57,678 nt of DNA from Flavobacterium sp. (GCA_014378065.1 JACMOK010000122.1:1-57678); one strand, 5' to 3'; shown: positions 1 to 10,014, counted from the first letter of the stretch. The notes: a model not told the origin generated them from the letters alone. Program-made: numbers and translations.

Positions 1-118
1 AAAGTTAGCGCTAATGAATGTTGGAATTTTAGAAAACTTTTACACAATTCCCATTTTGTAAACTAAAAACAATATTGAATGTAAGTTATGTTTAGAAATT
101 AAATCCGAAGCGAGCCTA

Positions 119-476
119 TTAGTAAGCACCACTAAACCCCATTTGAATTGAAGCCCAATATTCTCCGACTTCGGTGTTGCCTTGATCATGCTGTTTGTCT
201 GGATATACATTTAATAGATTGTTGTTACCAGTAGTTAGTTTTAAGTTTTTGATTATCTTAGAGTACTTGGGTCAAATTGGTAACAGTTTTGGCGTCAGAC
301 TCATCTTGTTCATCAGCATAATAAAAAGAAGGTGCTGCATGTTGTAGCAATTCGTTAATTTCTATTTTGCCACTTTGAGTCGTGACGTCTTTGATATTAA
401 TCTTGCCGCTGATTTCTTTTTGAGTAAAAAGAAACATTGCTCGAAACAGTAACAATAGCAATAAACTTTTTTCAAT
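119..476 (-). pseudogene. TonB-dependent receptor remnant
   Basis: Three pieces of an outer-membrane TonB-dependent receptor are squeezed into about 360 bases on the minus strand. From about 476 the translation reads KSLLLLLLF..FLFTQKEISGK, which resembles a signal peptide plus the start of a carboxypeptidase-regulatory-like domain. It runs directly into DVTTQSGKIEINELLQHAAP, the start of a plug domain (TTQSGxxEINxxLQxxAPSF is the usual form). After a frame change near 258 comes NNNLLNVYPDKQ and a C-terminus ending IQMGFSGAY at a stop at 119-121, which resembles the last barrel strands. Most of the plug and barrel is missing, and the start codon seems to be lost (ATT where ATG is expected). 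A 67-codon frame (461-258) is still open but cannot make a receptor. The family assignment rests on my reading of motifs. Confidence 0.72.
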
Positions 477-594
477 AATAAAAAAAAATTAGTTAGTCTT
501 TTTTTGTTCACTTAAATGCAACGTAATATTTTTTTAACGCTCCTGTTTGCGCTCCATAAAAAAATATTAAATACTTATCAAAAAATATAAACCT

Positions 595-602
595 TATATT
601 TG
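595..602 (+). promoter_or_regulatory. Putative -7 promoter box for ychF
   Basis: TATATTTG matches the Bacteroidota -7 consensus TAnnTTTG and lies 61 bases before the ychF start. No clear TTG -33 element is seen. Confidence 0.4.
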
Positions 603-663
603 CACACTTTTTAAAATAAAATACTAACCGTTAGCGCTATGTTAGCTGTCAACCGATGAGAAA

Positions 664-1758
664 ATGAAAGCAGGAATTGTAGGATTACCCAATGTAGGAA
701 AATCAACTTTGTTCAATTGTTTGTCCAATGCGAAAGCCCAAAGTGCCAACTTTCCGTTTTGTACTATTGAGCCCAATATTGGCGTGGTTAATGTTCCAGA
801 CTCTAGATTGGAAAAACTTGAAGAACTTGTAAAGCCCGAACGCGTACAAACCGCCACGGTAGATATTGTTGATATCGCCGGATTGGTAAAAGGCGCCAGT
901 AAAGGTGAAGGATTGGGCAATCAATTCTTGGGAAACATCCGAGAATGCAATGCGATCATCCACGTCTTGCGTTGTTTTGATAATGATAACATTATTCACG
1001 TAGACGGTAACGTAAACCCTATTCGCGATAAGGAGACAATCGACATTGAACTCCAACTCAAAGATTTAGAAACCGTTGAAAAACGGTTGGAGAAAGTGAA
1101 ACGCGCCGCCAAGACCGGTAATAAAGAAGCACAAGTAGAGGAAGGTTTTCTAAATAGAATTCGAGAAGCTTTACTGCAGGCCAAATCTGCAAGAACAGTC
1201 GCACCCAAAAACTACGACGAAGAAATATTATTGGAAGGCTTTCAATTGATCACCTCCAAACCCGTCCTGTACGTGTGTAACGTCGATGAAGATGCCGCTG
1301 TCAAAGGAAACGATTATGTGGATAAGGTTCGCGAATTGGTGAAAGATGAAAATGCTGAAGTCATTGTACTTGCCGTCGGAACAGAAGCCGATATAACCGA
1401 ATTAGAAACCTACGATGAACGCAAAATGTTTCTTGAAGACCTCGGATTACACGAACCTGGCGCTTCGGTGTTAATTCGCGCCGCTTATAAATTATTAAAA
1501 CAACAAACCTACTTTACGGCAGGCGTGAAAGAAGTGCGCGCCTGGACAATCAACATCGGTGACACCGCACCACAAGCCGCAGGTGTTATTCATACCGATT
1601 TTGAAAAAGGATTCATTCGCGCCGAAGTCATCTCTTACGATGATTATGTGCATTACGGTTCGGAAGCCAAAGCCAAAGAAGCAGGAAAATTTAAAGTGGA
1701 AGGCAAAGAATATATCGTCAAAGATGGCGATGTGATGCATTTCCGCTTCAACGTGTAA
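664..1758 (+). CDS. ychF: Redox-regulated ATPase YchF (Obg-related)
   Basis: A 364-residue protein of the YchF/OLA1 family, a cytosolic P-loop ATPase that associates with ribosomes. The P-loop GLPNVGKST is at residues 7-15 and the G3-like DIAGLVKGA is near 70. The usual G4 NKxD is replaced by NVDE near 206, the family change that favours ATP over GTP. The C-terminal third is a TGS domain ending VMHFRFNV, and the length is normal for the family. The ATG at 664 places the P-loop at the expected distance from the N-terminus. It appears to be transcribed alone, with a promoter box upstream and a terminator hairpin just after the stop. Confidence 0.97.
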   Translation: MKAGIVGLPNVGKSTLFNCLSNAKAQSANFPFCTIEPNIGVVNVPDSRLEKLEELVKPERVQTATVDIVDIAGLVKGASKGEGLGNQFLGNIRECNAIIHVLRCFDNDNIIHVDGNVNPIRDKETIDIELQLKDLETVEKRLEKVKRAAKTGNKEAQVEEGFLNRIREALLQAKSARTVAPKNYDEEILLEGFQLITSKPVLYVCNVDEDAAVKGNDYVDKVRELVKDENAEVIVLAVGTEADITELETYDERKMFLEDLGLHEPGASVLIRAAYKLLKQQTYFTAGVKEVRAWTINIGDTAPQAAGVIHTDFEKGFIRAEVISYDDYVHYGSEAKAKEAGKFKVEGKEYIVKDGDVMHFRFNV

Positions 1759-1765
1759 AAGCAAT

Positions 1766-1795
1766 AAAAATCTGTTACATCATTAGCAGATTTTT
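1766..1795 (+). terminator. Terminator after ychF
   Basis: AAAAATCTG (1766-1774) pairs perfectly with CAGATTTTT (1787-1795) around a 12-base loop, eight bases after the ychF stop. The right arm supplies the T-run. Confidence 0.65.
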
Positions 1796-1850
1796 GTTGC
1801 CCATTCCGGCTTTACTCTTCAAGATTTTTTGCCAAATCCTTTTTTGTAAG

Positions 1851-1886
1851 GCGTTAAAAACAGCTTCTCCGTCGCTTTTTTAACGC
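1851..1886. repeat. Perfect 10-bp inverted repeat between ychF and the FMN reductase
   Basis: GCGTTAAAAA at 1851-1860 is the exact reverse complement of 1877-1886, with 16 bases between. It could be a second terminator or the edge of a decayed intergenic element. The 266-base gap between the two genes holds nothing else I recognise. Confidence 0.5.
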
Positions 1887-2024
1887 AACAAATAAAGGGT
1901 TTTGCTGCAAAATGCTTTACGTTCCAATCCGGGGCAGGTCGCGCGCAAATCCCTGCGCAAATGTTTAACGACAGGCCTTTCCCGTATTTTATTTTTTTGT
2001 ACTTTTAAAAAAAACAGCTGCACC

Positions 2025-2555
2025 ATGAAAATTATCGCCTTTGCCGGAAGCAACAATACAAAATCAATCAATAAAAAATTGGCCACCTACGCCGCGAGTC
2101 TCTTTGACAATGGGGAAGCGGAAATACTTGATTTAAACGATTTCCAAATGCCGTTATTCGGTGTCGACCTTGAAGCCGAAGTGGGACATTTGCCCAAAGC
2201 CGAAAATTTTCTTGCCAAAATTGGCGAAGCTGACATTTTGATAGTGTCGATGGCAGAAAACAATGGGAATTGTTCGGTTGCTTTTAAAAATGTTTTTGAT
2301 TGGGCTTCGCGTATTAAAGTAAAAGTTTTTCAAGACAAACCCATGTTACTGATGGCCACTTCAACCGGAGCGAGAGGCGGAGCGAGTGTTTTAGAAATTG
2401 CCCAAACTATGTTTCCGCGTTATGGGGGCAATATCAAGGCTACTTTCTCGTTACCTAATTTCAATGCCAACTTTGATGTGGAAAGCGGCAAAATAACCAG
2501 TATCGATTTTAACGAAGCACTGCAGACACAAATCAACCTTTTTAATGACCTGTAA
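2025..2555 (+). CDS. NADPH-dependent FMN reductase family protein
   Basis: A 176-residue flavodoxin-fold oxidoreductase of the NADPH-dependent FMN/azoreductase type. It begins MKIIAFAGSNNTKSINKKL, the phosphate-binding loop after the first beta strand. The AENNGNCSVAFKNVFDW stretch near residue 85 occupies the place of the family PEYNxSxxxxLKNxxDW signature. I use the ATG at 2025: the frame is open further upstream (from 1902), but the extra residues look like translated non-coding DNA and the glycine-rich loop would sit too far from the N-terminus. The 3' end overlaps the next gene by 11 bases, so the two are probably cotranscribed. The true substrate (flavin, quinone or azo compound) cannot be read from sequence. 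Confidence 0.88.
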   Translation: MKIIAFAGSNNTKSINKKLATYAASLFDNGEAEILDLNDFQMPLFGVDLEAEVGHLPKAENFLAKIGEADILIVSMAENNGNCSVAFKNVFDWASRIKVKVFQDKPMLLMATSTGARGGASVLEIAQTMFPRYGGNIKATFSLPNFNANFDVESGKITSIDFNEALQTQINLFNDL

Positions 2556-3543
2556 ATTTTTTCGACTTCCCATTCTAAAATTAATTTTAAATCTTTTCTT
2601 TGTGTTATGGTCCTTCGAAGTGTATTCTCAACAATATGCAATTGTTGACCAGACGGTTAAAAGTTATCCAAAAACGTTTGCAGCACCGCAAAAATTGGCG
2701 GAAAAAATCAATGCCGACTTTGCCAAAGATGAAGACAAAGCCAGAGCTATTTTTACTTGGATGGCTTTGAATATTCAATACGATCTCGCCTATTACGCCT
2801 CGCAGCGTAGCAACCCCACCAATGCATATTCTTTTAGCAGCGAAGAAGACCGAATACAAAAGGAACAAAAATTTAAATTGGACGCCGCAAACAAAACCTT
2901 GCGTTCTAAAAAAGGGGTTTGCCAAGATTATGCGGCCCTTTTTCAAACGCTGTGTGAATTAATGAAAATTCAATGTACCACCATTATTGGAAAATCTAAA
3001 AACGACCTTTCACTTATCGGCAGGTTTGCCAAATTCAACGACCATGCCTGGAACGCGGTAAAAATAGGAAATGCTTGGCAGTTGTTGGATGTGACTTGGG
3101 CCGCAAGCGCATTAAATTCGCAAACCCAGAAAATGGAGCAGTTATTTAATGATGGCTATTTTTTTACGGCGCCTGAAGTTTTTTTTCTCAATCACTTCCC
3201 CGAAGACAAGCAATGGCTGTTTCTGAACAAGACCGAGTCTGACTTTGCCAACCTGCCACTTTATTACGGAGGCTATATTAAAGCCCCGTATCAATTTATT
3301 ACCCCGCTAAACGGGCTATTTTCTAAAACCAATACCCAAAAAATAATGTTTAAAGCCATTAACTTTCCCGAAAACTACAAAGTGGCTTATGTCTTTAGCA
3401 GTGAAGGGCAACTTCGTGAGCTGGCTGCAGTGCATCAGGGAAACACAGCGCAATTTGAAGTGGTTTTGGGTAAAAAAAGTCGTGGGTATCTTACGATTTA
3501 TGTCAACAATGAGTCGATTGTATCTTATAAAATTGTACCATAA
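2545..3543 (+). CDS. Secreted transglutaminase-like domain protein
   Basis: A 332-residue protein with an N-terminal hydrophobic segment (LPILKLILNLFFVLWSF) that looks like a signal peptide. A transglutaminase/protease-like core follows: Cys126 in KGVCQDYA, His167 in NDHAWNAV and Asp182 in LLDVTW, in the order Cys-His-Asp expected of a catalytic triad. The C-terminal part is beta-rich and unassigned. Bacteroidota members of this superfamily are usually exported and may act as cysteine peptidases or cross-linkers; the substrate is unknown. The start overlaps the end of the FMN reductase gene by 11 bases, which suggests translational coupling. Confidence 0.85.
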   Translation: MTCKFFRLPILKLILNLFFVLWSFEVYSQQYAIVDQTVKSYPKTFAAPQKLAEKINADFAKDEDKARAIFTWMALNIQYDLAYYASQRSNPTNAYSFSSEEDRIQKEQKFKLDAANKTLRSKKGVCQDYAALFQTLCELMKIQCTTIIGKSKNDLSLIGRFAKFNDHAWNAVKIGNAWQLLDVTWAASALNSQTQKMEQLFNDGYFFTAPEVFFLNHFPEDKQWLFLNKTESDFANLPLYYGGYIKAPYQFITPLNGLFSKTNTQKIMFKAINFPENYKVAYVFSSEGQLRELAAVHQGNTAQFEVVLGKKSRGYLTIYVNNESIVSYKIVP

Positions 3544-3706
3544 AACGACGCAAATCCTGTCAATATCATCTTAATAACTTTACGCCGTTCTGCTTTCAAT
3601 TTTTATTGATATGGCTTACTTTAGCACCACTCGTGGCTATCTCAAGTTTTTTGCCGAAAAGCTTCGCTTGGGCTCAATAAAACGCAGTTAATTCGATTAA
3701 AATTTT

Positions 3707-5569
3707 ATGTCCGAACAAAATCAATATACAGAAGATAATATCCGCTCGCTGGACTGGAAAGAACACATCCGAATGCGACCCGGAATGTACATTGGCAAAT
3801 TGGGCGACGGCTCTTCGCCAGATGATGGAATTTATATTCTGCTCAAAGAAGTCATTGACAACTGTATAGACGAATTTGTAATGGGCGCCGGCAAAACCAT
3901 CGAGGTGACAATCAAAGAAAAAACAGTTTCGGTTCGCGATTACGGCCGAGGCATTCCGTTGGGTAAAGTGATTGATGTAGTTTCCAAAATGAATACTGGC
4001 GGAAAATACGATTCGCTCGCGTTTAAAAAATCGGTGGGATTAAATGGCGTGGGTACGAAAGCTGTCAACGCCTTGTCGCATTATTTTCGCGTAGAATCGG
4101 TTCGGGAAGAAAAACAAAAAGGTGCTGAATTTTCAGCTGGAAATTTGGTGCTCGAGGAAGACATTATTGAAACCACGAAACGCAAAGGAACCAAAGTTAC
4201 TTTTATCCCCGACGAAGCCATTTTCAAAAATTATAAATTCAGAAATGAATATGTAATCAAAATGCTCAAGAATTATTGCTATCTCAACACCGGTTTGACG
4301 ATCCTTTACAATGGCGAAAAATTCTATTCAGACAACGGATTAAAAGACCTGCTCGACGAAAATATTGCTTTAGAAGATATGGTGTACCCCATCATTCACC
4401 TCCTCGGCGAGGATATTGAAGTAGCCATCACCCACAGCAAATCTCAGTACAGCGAAGAGTATCATTCGTTTGTCAACGGACAGAATACGACCCAAGGAGG
4501 TACGCATTTGGTCGCTTTTCGCGAAGCCATTGTAAAAACCATTCGCGAATATTACAACAAAGGTTTTGAGCCTTCAGACATCAGAAAATCCATAGTCAGT
4601 GCCGTAAGTATTAAAGTGATGGAGCCTGTTTTCGAATCGCAAACCAAAACCAAACTGGGTTCAGCCGATATGGGCTCTGAAGCCGGAATGCCATCAGTTC
4701 GGACTTTCGTCAATGATTTTATCAAGAACAAACTGGATAATTTCCTGCATAAAAACCCCGAAACTGCCGATTTGCTGTTGCGAAAAATACTTCAAGCAGA
4801 AAGAGAACGAAAAGAATTGTCTGGCATCAGAAAATTAGCAAAAGACCGAGCGAAAAAATCGAGTTTGCACAATAAAAAATTACGCGATTGCCGTGTGCAT
4901 TTGTCCGATATAAAAAATCCACGTTATTTAGAAAGTACTTTGTTTATAACCGAAGGAGATTCAGCCTCAGGATCGATTACCAAATCTCGCGACGTCAATA
5001 CCCAAGCGGTTTTTAGTTTGCGTGGGAAACCGTTGAATTCGTATGGTATGAGCAAAAAAATTGTGTATGAAAATGAAGAATTCAACTTGCTTCAGGCGGC
5101 GCTCGATATTGAAGACGATATGGAGAATCTGCGTTACAACAACATTGTCATTGCCACCGACGCCGATGTTGACGGAATGCACATCAGGTTGTTATTGATT
5201 ACGTTTTTTTTACAATTTTTTCCAGAATTGATTAAAGAAAACCATTTGTATATTCTGCAGACGCCTTTATTTCGCGTGAGAAATAAAAAAGAAACTATTT
5301 ACTGTTACTCTCAAGAAGAAAAAAAGGCCGCGATAGAAAAATTAAAACCAAAACCCGAAATCACCCGATTTAAAGGACTTGGTGAAATTTCGCCAGATGA
5401 GTTTGTCCATTTTATCGGACAAGACATCCGGCTTGACCCGATTATGCTTGACAATAGTATTTCTATCGAAAAATTGCTCGAGTTTTATATGGGGAAAAAT
5501 ACGCCCGACCGACAGGAATTTATTATCAATAACCTCAAAGTCGAACTCGATGTGGTGGAAGAATTATAA
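3707..5569 (+). CDS. parE: DNA topoisomerase IV subunit B
   Basis: A 620-residue type IIA topoisomerase ATPase subunit. The GHKL ATPase motifs are [10 protein letters not shown] (near residue 47), DYGRGIP (near 84) and [11 protein letters not shown] (the ATP lid). The TOPRIM motifs EGDSASG (near 416) and [10 protein letters not shown] (near 485) bind the catalytic Mg2+. I call it ParE rather than GyrB because it lies directly upstream of an A subunit with the compact ParC architecture, and because its opening ([22 protein letters not shown]) has the form I associate with Bacteroidota ParE. With ParC it forms the heterotetramer that separates replicated chromosomes. The two genes are 34 bases apart and surely cotranscribed. 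Confidence 0.92.
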   Translation: MSEQNQYTEDNIRSLDWKEHIRMRPGMYIGKLGDGSSPDDGIYILLKEVIDNCIDEFVMGAGKTIEVTIKEKTVSVRDYGRGIPLGKVIDVVSKMNTGGKYDSLAFKKSVGLNGVGTKAVNALSHYFRVESVREEKQKGAEFSAGNLVLEEDIIETTKRKGTKVTFIPDEAIFKNYKFRNEYVIKMLKNYCYLNTGLTILYNGEKFYSDNGLKDLLDENIALEDMVYPIIHLLGEDIEVAITHSKSQYSEEYHSFVNGQNTTQGGTHLVAFREAIVKTIREYYNKGFEPSDIRKSIVSAVSIKVMEPVFESQTKTKLGSADMGSEAGMPSVRTFVNDFIKNKLDNFLHKNPETADLLLRKILQAERERKELSGIRKLAKDRAKKSSLHNKKLRDCRVHLSDIKNPRYLESTLFITEGDSASGSITKSRDVNTQAVFSLRGKPLNSYGMSKKIVYENEEFNLLQAALDIEDDMENLRYNNIVIATDADVDGMHIRLLLITFFLQFFPELIKENHLYILQTPLFRVRNKKETIYCYSQEEKKAAIEKLKPKPEITRFKGLGEISPDEFVHFIGQDIRLDPIMLDNSISIEKLLEFYMGKNTPDRQEFIINNLKVELDVVEEL

Positions 5570-5603
5570 AAACAATTTTAAATTTAAAGTGGTATAAAAG
5601 CGA

Positions 5604-8240
5604 ATGAACGAAGAACAGGATTTGAATCCCGAACCTACAAAACCCGAAGGGCATTTTTACAATAACGACGCCGCGGATAACAACGATACGATTACCAAAG
5701 TCACCGGAATGTATAAGGACTGGTTTCTCGATTACGCTTCGTATGTGATCCTCGAACGTGCTGTTCCTGCCATTGAAGACGGATTCAAACCAGTACAGCG
5801 CAGGATCATGCATTCGCTCAAAGAACTCGACGACGGCAGGTACAACAAAGTCGCCAACGTGGTCGGGCATACGATGCAATACCATCCCCACGGCGACCAA
5901 AGTATTGGAGATGCGATGGTGCAAATTGGCCAAAAAGAATTGCTCATTGATTGCCAGGGCAACTGGGGCAATATACTGACGGGTGATGGTGCAGCGGCGT
6001 CACGTTATATTGAAGCGCGGTTGTCAAAGTTTGCACTCGAAGTAATTTATAGTCCAAAGATTACCGATTGGGGCGTTTCTTATGATGGCAGAAGAGCCGA
6101 GCCCAACAATCTTCCCGTCAAATTTCCGTTGCTTCTGGCTTCAGGCGCCGAAGGAATTGCGGTCGGACTCTCAACAAAAGTGTTGCCTCATAATTTTATT
6201 GAACTCATTGAGGCTTCGATAAAAATATTAAAAGGCAAACCATTTCAGATTTTTCCTGATTTCCAAACTGCCGGCATAGCCGATGTCTCGAATTACAACG
6301 ATGGACTGCGTGGCGGCAGAGTACGCGTTCGGGCCAAAATAGCCCAGCTCGATAAAAATACGTTGGTGATTACGCAAATCCCTTTTTCAACCAACACAAC
6401 CACATTGATTGACAGCATTTTGAAAGCCAACGAAAAAGGCAAAATCAAAATCAAGAAAATTGAAGACAATACGGCCGCTGAGGTAGAAATTTTAATACAC
6501 CTTTATCCCGGTGTTTCTCCCGATAAAATAATTGATGCGTTGTTTGCCTTTACGGCTTGCGAAACCTCAGTAGCCCCACTAGGTTGCGTGATTGAAGACA
6601 ACAAACCGTTGTTTATTGGCGTTACCGAAATGCTAAAAATTTCGACTGAGAGAACCGTGGGATTGCTGAAAAGTGAACTCGAGATCCAACTCAGTGAACT
6701 CGACGAACAATGGCATTTTCTTTCATTGGAACGCATTTTTATCGAAAAGAAAGTCTACCGTTTAATCGAAGAAGAAACCACTAAAGAAGGCGTGATTACT
6801 GCCATTGATGACGGACTAAAACCCCACATCAAGCATTTAAAACGCGCGGTGACCGAAGAGGATATTTTGCGCCTGACCGAAATCAGGATTATGCGGATTT
6901 CCAAATTCGACAGCAACAAAGCCAAAGATAAAATCGAAGCCTTGGAAGGCGATATAGAACAAGTAAAACACGACCTCGCCCATCTGACCGAATTTGCAAT
7001 AGCTTATTTTACCCGATTAAAAGAAAAATACGGTAAAGGGCGAGAACGACAAACCGAACTGCGAATCTTTGACGATATTGAGGCCACAAAAGTGGTATTG
7101 CGCAATACCAAATTGTATGTCAACCGGGAGGAAGGTTTTGTGGGAACGGGTTTAAAAAAGGACGAATATGTTACCGATTGTTCGGACATTGATGATGTGA
7201 TTGTCTTCCTTCGCGATGGAAACATGATGATTTGCAAAGTGGATGATAAGAAGTTTATCGGCAAAGATATCATTCATGTGGCTATTTTTGACAGAAGCGA
7301 CAAGCGTACCATTTACAATATGATTTATCGTGATGGAAAATCGGGTCCCTCATATATAAAAAGGTTCAACGTGACGGGTGTGACCCGAGATAAATTATAC
7401 GATTTGACCAATGAAACCAAAGGCTCCCAAATCTTGTATTTCACGGTCAATCCCAATGGTGAAGCAGAAGTCATTACCATTTTACTGCGTCAAATTGGCA
7501 CCATCAAAAAGCTTAAATGGGATTTGGATTTTGCCACGATGGCGATCAAAGGCAGGGCATCGAAAGGAAATCTGGTAACCAAATATCCGATCAAGAAAAT
7601 CGAAATTAAGGAAAAAGGAATTTCTACCTTATTGCCCAGAAAAATTTGGTTTGATGATACTGTTCAAAAACTCAATGTGGATGCCCGTGGCGAATTGCTC
7701 GGAGAATTCCGTCCGAACGATAAAATCTTGGTGATATCTCAATCAGGAAAACTTAAAGTCATCATTCCTGAACTGACCACACATTTCGATGAAGACATGG
7801 TGGTGTTAGAAAAATGGATCCCGAAGAAACCGGTTTCAGCCATCTATTACGATGGAGAAAAAGAACGCTATTACGTGAAACGCTTCCTTGTAGAGACCGA
7901 AGGAAAAGAAGAAATCTTTATCACCGAACATTCAAATTCACAATTGGAAATCGTATCAACCGATTATCGTCCGTTAGCCGAATTGGTTTTTACTAAAATA
8001 AAAGGAATTCAAAAAGAAAATCAAACCGTCGATCTTGAAGCATTTATTGCCGTCAAAGGTTTTAAAGCACAAGGGAACCAGCTCACTGCAGACAAATTAA
8101 AACAAGTCAACCTGCTCGAGCCGCTATCTTACGAGATTCCAAAAGAAATTGTGCCTGAAGAAATCGAAACGCCAGGCTTAACCGATAGTTCTGATGAAGA
8201 TTTGCAGATGGATGGCGAAGGTCAGATTACTTTATTCTAA
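5604..8240 (+). CDS. parC: DNA topoisomerase IV subunit A
   Basis: An 878-residue DNA cleavage/religation subunit. The winged-helix region carries the catalytic Tyr135 in AAASRYIEARL, preceded by YHPHGDQSIGDAM, the quinolone-pocket region. A tower and coiled coil (residues about 330-480) lead to a divergent C-terminal beta-propeller. I do not see a clear GyrA-box of the QRRGGKG type, which supports ParC over GyrA. The tail (PEEIETPGLTDSSDEDLQMDGEGQ) is acidic and probably disordered. It is followed immediately by a strong hairpin terminator. Confidence 0.92.
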   Translation: MNEEQDLNPEPTKPEGHFYNNDAADNNDTITKVTGMYKDWFLDYASYVILERAVPAIEDGFKPVQRRIMHSLKELDDGRYNKVANVVGHTMQYHPHGDQSIGDAMVQIGQKELLIDCQGNWGNILTGDGAAASRYIEARLSKFALEVIYSPKITDWGVSYDGRRAEPNNLPVKFPLLLASGAEGIAVGLSTKVLPHNFIELIEASIKILKGKPFQIFPDFQTAGIADVSNYNDGLRGGRVRVRAKIAQLDKNTLVITQIPFSTNTTTLIDSILKANEKGKIKIKKIEDNTAAEVEILIHLYPGVSPDKIIDALFAFTACETSVAPLGCVIEDNKPLFIGVTEMLKISTERTVGLLKSELEIQLSELDEQWHFLSLERIFIEKKVYRLIEEETTKEGVITAIDDGLKPHIKHLKRAVTEEDILRLTEIRIMRISKFDSNKAKDKIEALEGDIEQVKHDLAHLTEFAIAYFTRLKEKYGKGRERQTELRIFDDIEATKVVLRNTKLYVNREEGFVGTGLKKDEYVTDCSDIDDVIVFLRDGNMMICKVDDKKFIGKDIIHVAIFDRSDKRTIYNMIYRDGKSGPSYIKRFNVTGVTRDKLYDLTNETKGSQILYFTVNPNGEAEVITILLRQIGTIKKLKWDLDFATMAIKGRASKGNLVTKYPIKKIEIKEKGISTLLPRKIWFDDTVQKLNVDARGELLGEFRPNDKILVISQSGKLKVIIPELTTHFDEDMVVLEKWIPKKPVSAIYYDGEKERYYVKRFLVETEGKEEIFITEHSNSQLEIVSTDYRPLAELVFTKIKGIQKENQTVDLEAFIAVKGFKAQGNQLTADKLKQVNLLEPLSYEIPKEIVPEEIETPGLTDSSDEDLQMDGEGQITLF

Positions 8241-8270
8241 AAAAAAACTCCCTGCAAAGGGAGTTTTTTT
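8241..8270. terminator. Bidirectional terminator between parC and the glycine-zipper gene
   Basis: A run of A, ACTCCC, a TGCAAA loop, GGGAGT, then a run of T. The symmetry serves both convergent genes. Confidence 0.85.
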
Positions 8271-8284
8271 AGCAATTTTAGTGC

Positions 8285-8722
8285 TTATTGTTTCTTTTTA
8301 GAATCAATGATAGCTCCTGTTCCGGCGCCAAGACCTGCTCCGGCCAATCCACCGATTATTGCTCCTTGGGCTGGTTTCTTTTTGTCGATTACAGCACCAG
8401 TGATAGCACCTACTCCGGCACCGATTACAGCACCTTTAGCTGCACCACTCCACCCTTTTCGTTTTTGCGCAACGGGTTCAGCAGAGGTAGTCTGAACAAC
8501 TTGGTGTGTTGTAACTTGTCGGCTTCGCTGTTGGGCGACGATAGCTTGCATTGAATCAATAGACTTCTGCTTTGCCATGGTCACTTCTTTTTTTGCCATT
8601 TCTACTTTCATAGAATCAATGGTGACTTGCTTTGAGTCTCCAATTACTCCTGCCTCATTGGCGTTTGGTTTGCAAGACAAAACCATCATTGCGGCTGAGA
8701 AAATTAATACTAACTTTTTCAT
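8285..8722 (-). CDS. Glycine-zipper (YMGG-like) lipoprotein
   Basis: A 145-residue lipoprotein. The signal peptide MKKLVLIFSAAMMVLSC ends in a lipobox with the acylated Cys at residue 17. Residues about 35-75 are a charged, helical segment with repeated SIDSM/TIDSM words. The second half is two glycine-zipper hairpins (GAAKGAVIGAGVGAITGAV and GAIIGGLAGAGLGAGTGAI) separated by DKKKP, the pattern of YMGG/SlyB-like domains that insert in or lie against membranes. It is probably an envelope protein attached by its lipid. It converges with parC across a shared terminator; no partner gene is evident. Confidence 0.85.
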   Translation of the reverse strand: MKKLVLIFSAAMMVLSCKPNANEAGVIGDSKQVTIDSMKVEMAKKEVTMAKQKSIDSMQAIVAQQRSRQVTTHQVVQTTSAEPVAQKRKGWSGAAKGAVIGAGVGAITGAVIDKKKPAQGAIIGGLAGAGLGAGTGAIIDSKKKQ

Positions 8723-8839
8723 GATTTTTGTTTATTAAGAATTAGGAGCAAAGATTACAAAAATAAATTTACATGTGTTACAACTTACACGTACTTTATT
8801 ATAACTTTTGGAAATCTGAAATCAAAAAGATGCAAGTGT

Positions 8840-9631
8840 TTATTTTAAAGCATTTTTTGCTTTTCTGTTTTTTGACATTTTCATGTTTAAAACCTCAACA
8901 AGAAGCGAAAACGAAATGGCAAAATACAAGTATCCTTTCGGAACGACATCAACGTGATTTCCAAAAAAGGAAGCATTGGCCAAATGGGCACTTTCGGTAA
9001 TCAGCATAAATCCAATAAGGATCAAAAAAGACAGTCCCAAAATTTGGATCGAAGGATGCTTATTTACAAACGTCCCGACCGGCACGGCAAATTGCATCAT
9101 TATTAATATCGAGATTACTACAGCAGTAATCATTATATAAATTGCACCCTCTACGCCATTGGTCATTCCGACCGCGGTCAAAATACTGTCAAACGAAAAA
9201 ACCAGATCAATCAAAATAATTTGAAAAATTACTTTACCAAATGATTTCGCCGCCGATTTTCCTCTCTCTTTTTCTTCTTCTCCTTTTTCATCTACTTTTT
9301 CGCGGATTTCTTTGGTACTCTTATAAATTAAAAATAATCCCCCGAGCAGTAAAATGATACTTTGTCCTGAAATTTGTGCACTTACCCAAGTGTATTTAAA
9401 ACTGACCCAAGGTTCTTTCATCGCAATCAAAACTGAAATCCCTAAAAGAAGAGCAATTCTCATAAACATGGCTAAGAACATTCCAATTTTAGTGGCTCTT
9501 TTGCGTTGCTCCACGGGTAATTTTCCGGTAGTTATAGAAATAAAAATAATATTATCAATTCCTAAAACGATTTCTAAAAAAGTCAATGTTAATAAAGCTA
9601 TCCAGGAATTTGGGTTTAAAAAAACTTCCAT
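8840..9631 (-). CDS. TerC family integral membrane protein
   Basis: A 263-residue protein of the TerC/Alx family with about seven membrane segments. Both family repeats carry an acidic residue inside a membrane helix: FLEIVLGIDNIIFIS near residue 20 and IDLVFSFDSILTAVGM near 145. A charged loop, EKVDEKGEEEKERGKSAAK, separates the halves. Relatives take part in manganese export and in metallating secreted proteins, or in tellurite resistance; which applies here cannot be told. It lies 11 bases downstream of a small lipoprotein gene on the same strand and is likely cotranscribed with it. Confidence 0.92.
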   Translation of the reverse strand: MEVFLNPNSWIALLTLTFLEIVLGIDNIIFISITTGKLPVEQRKRATKIGMFLAMFMRIALLLGISVLIAMKEPWVSFKYTWVSAQISGQSIILLLGGLFLIYKSTKEIREKVDEKGEEEKERGKSAAKSFGKVIFQIILIDLVFSFDSILTAVGMTNGVEGAIYIMITAVVISILIMMQFAVPVGTFVNKHPSIQILGLSFLILIGFMLITESAHLANASFFGNHVDVVPKGYLYFAISFSLLVEVLNMKMSKNRKAKNALK

Positions 9632-9642
9632 TTACTATTGTT

Positions 9643-10014
9643 TTAATTAAGTTGTTTGGCTTTTCCTTTTTGTTTGGCATCGCTGCCCACAAGTCCAAAT
9701 TCAAAGGTATATGAATTTTTTGAAGTTGTCAAAATTTTAATATCAATTGCCTTTTTTTCCTGCATCGTTTTCGGATTTGTTTTTTGTAACACATATTCAC
9801 AGTCGTTAATCCAGCGAATCGAGGCCGTATCGGTTTTTCCATCATACGTCTCAATGACCATCGAATTGGTTCTGACCGAAAGGGTTTTCTTTTTCTTTCC
9901 ATTAACCGTAATTTCCGATTCATAATTTCCGGTTTTGAAATGACCGCAATTGGGTTCGGCTTGATAACAAGAAAAACACAATGCGGGCAGCAGTAGCAAT
10001 ATCAATTTTTTCAT
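9643..10014 (-). CDS. Small lipoprotein of unknown function
   Basis: A 123-residue protein beginning MKKLILLLLPALCFSC, a lipoprotein signal with Cys16 as the likely acylation site. The mature part holds a CGHFKTGNYE opening, a central WINDCEYVLQK motif and a Lys-rich end, and looks beta-rich. I recall related Flavobacterium proteins being labelled DNA topoisomerase IV; nothing in this sequence supports that name, which probably spread from the nearby parE-parC genes. The start codon lies 14 bases after a conserved intergenic hairpin element (10029-10113). The gene is followed by terC. Confidence 0.7.
   Translation of the reverse strand: MKKLILLLLPALCFSCYQAEPNCGHFKTGNYESEITVNGKKKKTLSVRTNSMVIETYDGKTDTASIRWINDCEYVLQKTNPKTMQEKKAIDIKILTTSKNSYTFEFGLVGSDAKQKGKAKQLN

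Noticed and set aside
2545..3543. Transglutaminase gene as part of a toxin or defence system
   Set aside because: It has a signal peptide and no immunity-like partner. The neighbours are housekeeping genes.
3611..3691. A 26-codon frame (MAYFSTTRGYLKFF...) between the transglutaminase and parE genes
   Set aside because: No conservation can be judged, no promoter box precedes it, and the length is expected by chance. The 163-base gap otherwise shows nothing.
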